Assembly (NCBI GenBank): GCA_017517985.1 | Contig: JAFWWX010000421.1 | Location: 1 to 5,749, forward strand | Reading direction: 5' to 3' | DNA from: Clostridia bacterium | GTDB lineage: Bacteria; Bacillota_A; Clostridia; Oscillospirales; CAG-382 | DNA length: 5,749 bases | Shown here: piece after piece, positions 1 through 5,442 of the stretch | How positions within the stretch are numbered: the stretch's first letter is position 1 | How the letters are laid out: the number at the start of each line of letters is the position of its first letter | Position numbers and translations under genes: made by a program | The notes under the pieces: model-generated | The model's database searches: none | The model's input: only the letters and a program-made list of their open reading frames with translations | Told to the model about the DNA's origin: nothing

Positions 1-106
1 ACAATGTTTTTTATGCGTGATATTATATGCAAGTTCTGGAAAATAGTGAAGATTTAAATATGATAACAAAAACAAAGAAAAACATACATACTACCCGAAC
101 TTTCAC

Positions 107-111
107 GGAGG
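107..111 (+). promoter_or_regulatory. Shine-Dalgarno site of mntP
   Basis: GGAGG lies 8 nt before the ATG at 120 and fixes that start over the in-frame ATG at 141 (codon 8), which has no purine-rich site at a usable distance. The rest of 1-106 is very AT-rich. I see no convincing promoter in it and no recognisable manganese riboswitch. Confidence 0.85.
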
Positions 112-119
112 AATAAAAA

Positions 120-719
120 ATGAATCTTGAATTTGGTTTTATGGCGCAGAATGCACTGATCGGTATAGGACTTGCAATGGATGCATTTTCCGTTTCTGTC
201 GCAAACGGACTTAATGAGCCTTGTATGAAGAAAAGAAAAATGTTCGGTATTGCTGGAATGTTTGCGTTTTTCCAAGCTTTGATGCCGATGATAGGCTGGA
301 TTTGTGTACATACCGTTATTCAGCATTTTGAGAAGTTTAAGCTTTTTATTCCCTGGATTGCTCTTGGCCTTCTTGGATTCATCGGTGGAAAAATGATTTA
401 TGAGAGTCTTACTGACAAAGACTGTGACTGCTGTGAAAAGCGCGGTCTCGGTATTACAGCTCTTATAGTTCAGGGAATTGCCACATCAATTGATGCACTT
501 TCCGTTGGCTTTACAATCGCTGAATACAATCTTGCCTCTGCTATAATCGCTGCACTTATTATTGCTGTAATTACCTTTGTCATATGTCTTAGTGGCGTAT
601 TACTTGGTAAAACTGCAGGCACAAAACTCTGTGGCAAAGCCGGAATGTTCGGCGGTATTATTCTTGTAGCAATCGGTGTTGAAATATTCCTTTCCGGAAC
701 CGGAATTTTAAAATTCTGA
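120..719 (+). CDS. mntP: Manganese efflux pump MntP (DUF204 family)
   Basis: This 199-residue polytopic inner-membrane protein belongs to the MntP family, which exports Mn(II) and protects against manganese excess. About six membrane segments can be read, near residues 8-30, 42-62, 75-97, 110-132, 137-160 and 172-195. They form two homologous halves. Each half carries the family signature acidic motif: AMDAFSVSVANGL with Asp21, and ATSIDALSVGF with Asp125. These aspartates are known in the family to be needed for transport. The length is close to the usual 185-195 residues. The central loop between the halves is unusually cysteine-rich (DKDCDCCEKR, residues 99-108), which could bind metal, though that is inference. 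The gene is monocistronic here: it is followed by a hairpin terminator and a convergent gene. The family assignment is firm; manganese as substrate rests on family knowledge. Confidence 0.95.
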   Translation: MNLEFGFMAQNALIGIGLAMDAFSVSVANGLNEPCMKKRKMFGIAGMFAFFQALMPMIGWICVHTVIQHFEKFKLFIPWIALGLLGFIGGKMIYESLTDKDCDCCEKRGLGITALIVQGIATSIDALSVGFTIAEYNLASAIIAALIIAVITFVICLSGVLLGKTAGTKLCGKAGMFGGIILVAIGVEIFLSGTGILKF

Positions 720-727
720 ATAAATTC

Positions 728-760
728 AAGGCTGTTCACAACACTGTGTAACAGCCTTTT
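728..760 (+). terminator. Rho-independent terminator between convergent mntP and yqfD
   Basis: A perfect 9-bp stem, AAGGCTGTT (728-736) with AACAGCCTT (750-758), encloses a 13-nt loop whose CACA/TGTG ends could extend the helix. TTTT follows at 757-760, giving a short U-tract for mntP. Read on the minus strand, the hairpin starts just 7 nt after the yqfD stop codon, but the tail there is weaker (GAATTT). It may therefore serve both genes, and is best as the mntP terminator. Confidence 0.8.
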
Positions 761-764
761 ACTA

Positions 765-1937
765 TCATTCTATTCGCTGTGCGACATCTCTTATACACTC
801 AACCCTGCAACGAAGAATAAACTCTTTTTCCGTTTGTTCTGACAAGAATGTGGTGGATAATATATCGCTGTCGTAAAGTTCGCGTGAAATTTTTTCATAC
901 ATAGCTTTGTAAGCCTTTTCACTTGTTTTCTCAGGAGAAATTTTTATATATTTATTGGAATATCCTATTTTCCTTGTTGTCCTTACTTTAATTGGAAGAA
1001 CTGTGTTTTCGTTAATTCTGACCCTTTTCAGTTCATTGAGACACACATAATTCTCAGATTTTTCGTCTTTAAAACTATTGATTTTAAACTTCATTCCAAG
1101 AAAAGAAAAAATATTTTTCAATGATATTTCACTGTCAAATTCAGTTACACAGTCCTCATAAGAAACAATAACCATAAAATCCTCAATGGTACGGGCATAT
1201 ACCTTTCCCAAAGCGCCTGATATATACTCTTTTCCATCACCTCCAAGCTCCACCGGTGATATTATTACAGTTCCTTTTTCAATGGTATCTCCCTTTTTTA
1301 CAAGTGCAGTACCGCTATACACCTCCGGTCGTTCAATTACACAATCTTTTGATGCAATTATTCCGCTTTTTGAAGGTATATTTTCTATATTCTTTTTTTC
1401 AGCACGTTCCGTAACCTCAATAAAGGCGGCATTGCCACTCATATTAATTGCTATTCTTGAGAATCTGTTATCAAGTAGAATAAATCTGTTACATATTGAG
1501 GCAAGCTTTTTGGTTTTATAGGGTCTGCCTATACTGAACCCCACCTCTGACAGTGTGCTTTCTATTTCTTCAATGCCGATTTTTTCATTTCCGGTTATTG
1601 TTATATCCCAGACAGTTCCGCTTTGATAGTACACAGTTAGAAGTGCGATGACAAGTCCGAGTATAAGTCCCGGTTTTTTTATTGTTTTTTTTAATCTGAA
1701 TGGTAGTCCATACCGTAATTTTTCAGTGATTTCACACTCTGTGCTTTCAAGATATGACACTACTCTTTTTGAAAGTAATGCAAGACAGGAAAATTCTATT
1801 TCAAAGTCGCCTGTTACCTTTACATCATATACTGTTTCCGGGAATTCTGACATAAGTTGTCCAGCCTTTACCGACGGATTTGAGCAGTGAACAACATATC
1901 TTTTACTTCCGAGTACAAACTTAAACAACCACCTCAT
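765..1937 (-). CDS. yqfD: Sporulation protein YqfD
   Basis: This 390-residue protein matches the YqfD family of spore formers, close to the roughly 400-residue Bacillus length. In Bacillus subtilis the gene is transcribed with yqfC in the mother cell; its biochemical role is not established. The sequence shows a cytosolic N-terminal region of about 85 residues and one membrane segment near residues 90-106 (GLILGLVIALLTVYY). An extracytoplasmic part follows, beginning with a POTRA/FtsQ-like stretch (VWDITITGNEKIGIEEI, residues 109-125). Later comes a beta-rich domain with the motif 'LVKKGDTIEKGTVIIS', which resembles a lipoyl/hairpin-type fold. The start codon overlaps the yqfC stop in an ATGA arrangement, so the two are very likely translationally coupled. 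No strong Shine-Dalgarno site precedes it beyond GGGTGATG. No phoH follows, unlike in Bacillus; the next gene is the convergent mntP. Confidence 0.92.
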   Translation of the reverse strand: MRWLFKFVLGSKRYVVHCSNPSVKAGQLMSEFPETVYDVKVTGDFEIEFSCLALLSKRVVSYLESTECEITEKLRYGLPFRLKKTIKKPGLILGLVIALLTVYYQSGTVWDITITGNEKIGIEEIESTLSEVGFSIGRPYKTKKLASICNRFILLDNRFSRIAINMSGNAAFIEVTERAEKKNIENIPSKSGIIASKDCVIERPEVYSGTALVKKGDTIEKGTVIISPVELGGDGKEYISGALGKVYARTIEDFMVIVSYEDCVTEFDSEISLKNIFSFLGMKFKINSFKDEKSENYVCLNELKRVRINENTVLPIKVRTTRKIGYSNKYIKISPEKTSEKAYKAMYEKISRELYDSDILSTTFLSEQTEKEFILRCRVECIRDVAQRIE

Positions 1938-2248
1938 AGTGCATCACCCGGTACATTATCAAAGCATATTCCCGTTATAAATCCGGAAAGCTTCACTGTA
2001 TATCTGTTGTAGAAGCACATCTCAAGTCCTCGTCCGCTTACAGAAACCGTCATTCCGTTAATACACATGACAATTTCGGTGTCGCCGTATTTTTCAACCG
2101 ATATTTTTCCTTCCGCAAAAAGCTCTCTGTTCCCGGAAAGATTAAATGTTGGTCTTTTTATGTAACCTGATATGGAATTACTCTTTATTCCTACAGCCTT
2201 TGACTTTAATTTTCTATATATACCCTTGCTGTCCGACAAACAAATCAT
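1934..2248 (-). CDS. yqfC: Sporulation protein YqfC
   Basis: This 104-residue protein has the YqfC/YabP-like pattern: a run of short beta strands with 'RPTFNLSGNREL' at residues 32-43, 'NGMTVSVSGRGLEM' near 64-77 and a C-terminal 'VKLSGFITGICF'. In Bacillus this sigma-E-dependent gene precedes yqfD; its molecular function is unknown. The identification rests on this pattern plus its position directly upstream of, and overlapping by 4 nt, a clear yqfD. The start is uncertain. The ATG at 2248 sits immediately after AGGGG, too close for a normal ribosome binding site. The TTG at codon 4 (first base 2239) lies 9 nt after GGGG and is the better-spaced start, giving 101 residues. An in-frame TGA lies upstream, so no longer form is possible. 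Confidence 0.88.
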   Translation of the reverse strand: MICLSDSKGIYRKLKSKAVGIKSNSISGYIKRPTFNLSGNRELFAEGKISVEKYGDTEIVMCINGMTVSVSGRGLEMCFYNRYTVKLSGFITGICFDNVPGDAL

Positions 2249-2276
2249 CCCCTGTTCTCTAAAACATCATATGATA

Positions 2277-2305
2277 ATATTATGTTTTTTTATTCTATTA
2301 ATGAC
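2277..2305 (-). promoter_or_regulatory. Candidate sigma-E-like promoter for yqfCD
   Basis: On the minus strand GTCATTA (2305-2299) and CATAATAT (2284-2277) are separated by 14 nt. They resemble the mother-cell sigma-E boxes: a GTCATATT-like -35 and a CATACAAT-like -10, the latter matching at 6 of 8 positions. Initiation about 7 nt downstream would give a leader of 20-30 nt before the yqfC start. yqfC is a known sigma-E target in Bacillus, which supports the reading, but AT-rich DNA yields such matches by chance. Confidence 0.4.
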
Positions 2306-2326
2306 CTTTCCAAAATAAACTTGTTA

Positions 2327-2332
2327 TATAAT
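2327..2332 (+). promoter_or_regulatory. Candidate -10 element for ylbJ
   Basis: TATAAT lies 22 nt before the ylbJ start, inside TATATAAT, which also matches a sigma-E -10 box at 6 of 8 positions. No convincing -35 is found: the nearest, ATGACC at 2301-2306, is 20 nt away. Which sigma factor would use it cannot be decided from the sequence. Confidence 0.25.
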
Positions 2333-2354
2333 TACGGATTTTTGGAAGCTTGTT

Positions 2355-3407
2355 ATGTCAAAACACAAATATTTTTTCGACTACATTTGTTTATTTATTT
2401 CTGCTTTTTGTCTGTGCTGTATGTTTTTGTTTCCGGGTATTGTAAAAACCACCGTTTTATACTCACTTAAAGTTTGCGCAAACTCACTGATTCCTTCACT
2501 TTTTCCATTTATAATAAGCACAAGACTTTTGTTTCTTTTTCTTTCACATACAAAGAAAAAAATGAGTAATAAAATAATATTCGCCGGATTATCATCAACT
2601 GCCCTATACGCATTTGCAACCGGAATAATATCCGGTTTTCCGACAGGGGCAATAATATCCGGCCAGCTGTACAAAAACGGCAATATCACAAAAACGGAAG
2701 CGGAAAAAGTCGCAGTGTATTCCTCTGTCGCAAGTCCGGCATTCTGCTTAAACTTTCTTGGATACGAGATACTAAATAGTCGTATATACGGATTTTTCAT
2801 ATATCTTGCCTGTGTAGTTTCATCTTTACTACTTCTTGCTGTCAGCAGTTTTATATCAGATAAAAATTCTATACCTGACACAACAAATATAACGCAGGGT
2901 AACTCCACTGTTGCCGAGATAATTACCGACAGTAGTATCACAATGCTAAGTATATGTGCATTTGTTACCTACTTTATGTGTATTGGCAATGTACTCATAA
3001 AGTCTATCTCATTCGTCTTTTCAAGCACAAGATTTATTGAACCATATATCCTAGGGATACTTGAGATGACATCCGGAATTGCAATACTTGCTGATTTTGA
3101 TTTTTCAAAACGCCTTTTATCAGCGTCTGTCATCACGGGTTTCGGTGGAATTTCCGCAATGATGCAGGTATGGGGTATTTGTCATAAAAACAGGCGTATG
3201 TGTAAAAGTATTATTGCTGTAAAAGCTGTATCTTTGATACTTACACCACTTGCAACATTTCTTATAATTTTATTTTTTAACTTAACCCAAACACCACTAA
3301 AAATAAATTCTGATGTTGTTATTAAAATACTCGCACTTATGTCGGTTATTGGCATTTCATTATTTATTTACAGTAAAAAAAGAAAAAAACCAAGAAATGC
3401 AAAGTAA
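2355..3407 (+). CDS. ylbJ: Sporulation integral membrane protein YlbJ
   Basis: This is a 350-residue, very hydrophobic protein with roughly eight to ten membrane segments, for example near residues 8-30, 45-65, 75-103, 144-167, 190-222, 255-275, 284-310 and 320-340. It ends in a basic cytosolic tail (KKRKKPRNAK). Family hallmarks of YlbJ, a nucleoside-recognition (GATE)-like membrane protein needed for proper spore formation, are visible: NSLIPSLFPF (43-52), SGFPTGAIISGQLY (93-106) followed by a TEAEKVA stretch, SVASPAFCLNFLG (124-136), and ITGFGGISAMMQVWGI (260-275). It is somewhat shorter than the roughly 400-residue Bacillus homologue. The ATG at 2355 is preceded by GGAAG at 6 nt spacing. 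It is divergent from yqfCD across 106 bp, consistent with shared mother-cell expression. Its transported ligand, if any, is unknown. No clear terminator follows. Confidence 0.9.
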   Translation: MSKHKYFFDYICLFISAFCLCCMFLFPGIVKTTVLYSLKVCANSLIPSLFPFIISTRLLFLFLSHTKKKMSNKIIFAGLSSTALYAFATGIISGFPTGAIISGQLYKNGNITKTEAEKVAVYSSVASPAFCLNFLGYEILNSRIYGFFIYLACVVSSLLLLAVSSFISDKNSIPDTTNITQGNSTVAEIITDSSITMLSICAFVTYFMCIGNVLIKSISFVFSSTRFIEPYILGILEMTSGIAILADFDFSKRLLSASVITGFGGISAMMQVWGICHKNRRMCKSIIAVKAVSLILTPLATFLIILFFNLTQTPLKINSDVVIKILALMSVIGISLFIYSKKRKKPRNAK

Positions 3408-3422
3408 ATTTGTGAAATATAG

Positions 3423-3451
3423 TTGCAATTTTCGATTTTATATGATAAAAT
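3423..3451 (+). promoter_or_regulatory. Sigma-A-like promoter upstream of the small Cys protein and eda
   Basis: TTGCAA (3423-3428) and TAAAAT (3446-3451) are 17 nt apart, matching the vegetative consensus at 4 of 6 and 5 of 6 positions. Transcription would start near 3458, giving a leader of about 50 nt before the ATG at 3511. It is placed just after ylbJ and would drive the 3511-4702 pair. Confidence 0.6.
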
Positions 3452-3473
3452 ATATTTTAGTCGGCAGTTGCCT

Positions 3474-3506
3474 TATGTAAATTTGCCACGGAAAGGATTT
3501 TACATA
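3474..3506 (+). promoter_or_regulatory. Hairpin presenting the ribosome binding site in its loop
   Basis: TATGTAAA (3474-3481) and TTTACATA (3499-3506) are perfect inverse complements with a 17-nt loop. The loop contains the Shine-Dalgarno region GGAAAGGA (3490-3497), and the right arm ends 4 nt before the ATG at 3511. The pairing is real; a regulatory role is only inferred, and the stem is weak because it is AT-rich. Confidence 0.4.
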
Positions 3507-3510
3507 GTTT

Positions 3511-3720
3511 ATGTTTTCAAAACAAAAGATTTCAGATGAAATTATGGAATGCTGTGCTATGTGCGAACATTCAATGAAACTTGACTTTAAGGGTCAGTAT
3601 TTATGTAAATACAAAAACAGAATTGCCGAAACGGAAGCTGAAGATGTATGCCGTCATTTTGAGCCGGACTTGTTAAAACTTGAACCCAAACCTAAAAAGA
3701 AATATAAATTTGAAAATTAA
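3511..3720 (+). CDS. Small cysteine-rich protein of unknown function
   Basis: This is a 69-residue hydrophilic protein with no signal peptide or membrane segment. It has five cysteines: Cys14, Cys15 and Cys18 in ECCAMCEHS, Cys32 in YLCKYK, and Cys47 in VCRHFEPD. The spacing C-x2-C-x13-C-x14-C, with aromatic and basic residues after the last two, suggests a small zinc or Fe-S site; this is inference. I recall similar short cysteine proteins in clostridial genomes but know of no assigned function. The tail is lysine- and proline-rich (KLEPKPKKKYKFEN). GGAAAGGA precedes the ATG at a slightly long 13-nt spacing. The stop is only 19 nt before the aldolase start with no terminator between, so the two are probably co-transcribed. 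Confidence 0.75.
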   Translation: MFSKQKISDEIMECCAMCEHSMKLDFKGQYLCKYKNRIAETEAEDVCRHFEPDLLKLEPKPKKKYKFEN

Positions 3721-3726
3721 TTTTAC

Positions 3727-3731
3727 GGAGG
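3727..3731 (+). promoter_or_regulatory. Shine-Dalgarno site fixing the aldolase start
   Basis: GGAGG lies 8 nt before the ATG at 3740 but only 2 nt before the in-frame ATG at 3734. The same frame is open back to an ATG at 3680, inside the preceding gene, which would add 20 residues unlike any aldolase N-terminus. The start at 3740 is therefore chosen. Confidence 0.85.
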
Positions 3732-3739
3732 ATATGAAA

Positions 3740-4702
3740 ATGACTAACGTTGAACAGAAACTCTTTGAAACAGGTATTATTCCCGTTGTTGTTATCGAAG
3801 ACGCAAAGGATGCAGTTCCGCTTGCAAAAGCTCTTTATGAGGGCGGAATAAAAGCTGCCGAGGTTACTTTCAGAACCGAGGCCGCTGCTGAAGCAATAAA
3901 GCTTATGTCTGAAGCTTTTCCGGATATGCTTGTTGGTGCAGGTACAGTTCTTACTCCCGCACAGGCTGACAAAGCAAAGGAAAATGGAGCAAAATTTATT
4001 GTAAGCCCCGGTCTTAACCCAATTGTTGTTAAGCATTGTCATGAAATCGGTATTGAAATTGTTCCCGGTATTTCAAGTGCCTCTGAAATTGAACAGGCTA
4101 TGTCCCTTGGACTTTCAAGTGTGAAATTCTTCCCTGCCGAAGCTGCAGGAGGCATCCCTATGCTTAAGTCACTTTGCGCTCCCTACAAGAACATAAAGTT
4201 CATGCCCACTGGTGGTCTTAATGAAAAGAATTTCACAGACTATCTTGCTCTTGACTGCGTCTTCTGTGCAGGTGGCGGATTTGTTGCAAATACAAAGCTT
4301 ATCAAAGAAGGCAATTTTGAAAAAATCAAGGAAATTGCAAAAGAAACAGTTCGTACAATGCACGGCTTCAAAATTGTTCATGTCGGTATAAATGCTGACA
4401 ATGCAGATAACGCTTACAATATTGCAAAACAGTTTGCTCCTTTCGGACTTGACATTTCAAAGGACAACGATGGTGGTATGTTCCTCAACAAGGATATTGA
4501 AATTATGAAGAAACCCTGGTACGGTGAAAAGGGTCACATTGCAATCGCCTGCAACAACATCAAGCGTGCAGAAAGCTACTGCAAGTCTCTTGGCGTAAAG
4601 TTCATTGAGGAATCAAAGAACATTGATGCAAAGGGCAACTACAAGGCAGTTTATGTCGACGGTAATATAGCAGGTTTTGCTGTTCATCTCGTTCAGGCGT
4701 AA
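3740..4702 (+). CDS. eda: KDPG/KHG aldolase (Eda) fused to a C-terminal VOC domain
   Basis: This is a 320-residue protein. Residues 1-207 form a class I KDPG/KHG aldolase, a TIM barrel that cleaves 2-keto-3-deoxy-6-phosphogluconate to pyruvate and glyceraldehyde 3-phosphate (Entner-Doudoroff and uronate routes) or hydroxy-oxoglutarate to pyruvate and glyoxylate. Visible motifs are AEVTFRTE (40-47, catalytic Glu41 and Arg45), GAGTVLTP (66-73), SPGLNP (89-94), VKFFPAE (128-134, Schiff-base Lys129) and PTGGL (156-160). The usual GGS phosphate loop reads AGGGF here (177-181), so the Ser is lost. Family members normally end near 210 residues; this one continues with about 110 residues (210-320) resembling two VOC (glyoxalase/bleomycin-resistance) half-modules. 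These begin at FKIVHVGIN (210-218) and GHIAIAC (265-271), linked by IEIMKKP. The stop is followed by a hairpin. The aldolase call is firm; the VOC call is good but by pattern only, and true substrates are unproven. Confidence 0.92.
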   Translation: MTNVEQKLFETGIIPVVVIEDAKDAVPLAKALYEGGIKAAEVTFRTEAAAEAIKLMSEAFPDMLVGAGTVLTPAQADKAKENGAKFIVSPGLNPIVVKHCHEIGIEIVPGISSASEIEQAMSLGLSSVKFFPAEAAGGIPMLKSLCAPYKNIKFMPTGGLNEKNFTDYLALDCVFCAGGGFVANTKLIKEGNFEKIKEIAKETVRTMHGFKIVHVGINADNADNAYNIAKQFAPFGLDISKDNDGGMFLNKDIEIMKKPWYGEKGHIAIACNNIKRAESYCKSLGVKFIEESKNIDAKGNYKAVYVDGNIAGFAVHLVQA

Positions 4703-4716
4703 AACATATTAAACCT

Positions 4717-4747
4717 ATGTCCGGCAGTATTTACTGTCGGACATTTT
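4717..4747 (+). terminator. Stem-loop terminator or attenuator after eda
   Basis: ATGTCCGGCAGTA (4717-4729) pairs with TACTGTCGGACAT (4732-4744). All 13 positions pair if one G-U is allowed, so the loop is minimal. TTTT follows at 4744-4747, a short U-tract. It lies in the 63-bp gap before the next gene and ends 7 nt before that gene's ribosome binding site. It may be a full terminator or only reduce read-through, since no separate promoter for the next gene is evident. Confidence 0.7.
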
Positions 4748-4765
4748 AGCAGAAAGGCGGAATTT

Positions 4766-5314
4766 ATGCTAAAACAGTTTGAGGCTCTGCTCAGAGCATA
4801 CACCATTCTTGAAGATTTAACTCCACTTAAATATGACTGTGGCACTCTTTGCGATTCTCTTTGCTGTAAAAACAACTCAACTGAAGATGAAACTTTGGGT
4901 ATGTGGTTACTCCCTTATGAAAAAGAGCTTCTTTCAGCTCTTGTTTCAGAAGATAAACAAACAGATTTTAGATTCGGAAAAGCAGAAGACGGCACGCAGA
5001 CGGTCTTCTGTCGGGGCAGATGCAAAAGACAGTTTCGTCCTTTTGCCTGCAGAATTTATCCTTTTTACGCAGATATTATGAAGGATATAACCGGCAGAAC
5101 AAAAATAAAAGTCAAAATTGACCCAAGAGCAAGACTTACCTGCCCTATTGCAATGCAAAATTCGTATCTTCGTCCAAGCATAGACTTTATAGCTGGTGTC
5201 AAAAGTGCCGTGAGAGAGCTTATGAAAGACCAGGAAATAAAAAAAGATCTTATTGCAATAAGTGAATTTCTTTCAGAAATTGGCGAAATGCAGAGTAAAC
5301 TTCTCGGAATATAA
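4766..5314 (+). CDS. YkgJ-type cysteine-cluster protein
   Basis: This is a 182-residue soluble protein with eight cysteines in the arrangement of the YkgJ (putative zinc- or iron-chelating, 'CxxxCxxCC') family. Cys25, Cys29, Cys33 and Cys34 lie in CGTLCDSLCC. Cys82, Cys86 and Cys95 lie in FCRGRCKRQFRPFACRIYPF, and Cys126 in LTCPIA. The RPxxCRxYPF core is the strongest family signature. The family is thought to bind a metal or Fe-S cluster, but no reaction is established for it. The C-terminal 50 residues are charged and probably helical. AAAGGCGG precedes the ATG by 5 nt. It lies downstream of the aldolase, separated by a hairpin, and upstream of the nusB promoter, so its transcription probably depends on read-through or an unseen promoter. 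It is an alternative candidate for a maturation or redox protein; I assign no function. Confidence 0.85.
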   Translation: MLKQFEALLRAYTILEDLTPLKYDCGTLCDSLCCKNNSTEDETLGMWLLPYEKELLSALVSEDKQTDFRFGKAEDGTQTVFCRGRCKRQFRPFACRIYPFYADIMKDITGRTKIKVKIDPRARLTCPIAMQNSYLRPSIDFIAGVKSAVRELMKDQEIKKDLIAISEFLSEIGEMQSKLLGI

Positions 5315-5354
5315 AAAAATATTGTATTTATTCGTATAAAATTTTCTTAAGCTA

Positions 5355-5383
5355 TTGAAAAAAGAAAAGATTTATTGTATAAT
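5355..5383 (+). promoter_or_regulatory. Sigma-A promoter for nusB
   Basis: TTGAAA (5355-5360) and TATAAT (5378-5383) are separated by exactly 17 nt, the best promoter in the window (5 of 6 and 6 of 6 consensus bases). The start site would be near 5390, giving a leader of about 50 nt. A second TATAAT at 5394-5399 lacks a good -35. Confidence 0.8.
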
Positions 5384-5442
5384 TATACTGTTATATAATA
5401 TTTTTACACAAACAGGCTTACAAGCCGGAGAAAGGATACGGG

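Noticed and set aside
1..119. Possible yybP-ykoY manganese riboswitch or promoter upstream of mntP
   Set aside because: This riboswitch often precedes mntP, but I cannot find its conserved paired elements here. TATGAT at 59-64 has only a poor -35 partner (TTCTGG, 19-nt spacing). The window may also begin inside a longer leader. A covariance-model search over this region plus about 200 nt upstream would decide.
2282..2470. Plus-strand 62-codon frame starting in the divergent intergenic region
   Set aside because: It overlaps the start of ylbJ in another frame, starts at a poly-T stretch without a ribosome binding site, and looks like a composition artefact.
2381..2941. Long minus-strand open frame (186 codons) inside ylbJ
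   Set aside because: It lies fully antisense to a well-supported membrane protein gene, has no ribosome binding site that I can see, and its translation resembles no family known to me. It is a codon-composition shadow.
3680..3739. Longer N-terminus for the aldolase (ATG at 3680 or 3734)
   Set aside because: The extra residues fall within the upstream gene and do not resemble Eda. GGAGG at 3727-3731 is correctly spaced only for the ATG at 3740.
3692..4042. Minus-strand open frame antisense to the aldolase
   Set aside because: It overlaps highly conserved Eda coding sequence on the other strand, and its product has no recognisable features. It is a shadow frame.
4389..4417. Short repeat giving NADNADNA in the linker of the aldolase-VOC protein
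   Set aside because: It is too short and imperfect at the DNA level to be a real tandem repeat. It is probably just helix-start composition in the VOC domain.
5308..5323. AATAT / ATATT inverted repeat at the end of the YkgJ-type gene as a terminator
   Set aside because: The stem is only 5 A-T pairs and overlaps the stop codon. It is not stable enough to claim as a terminator.
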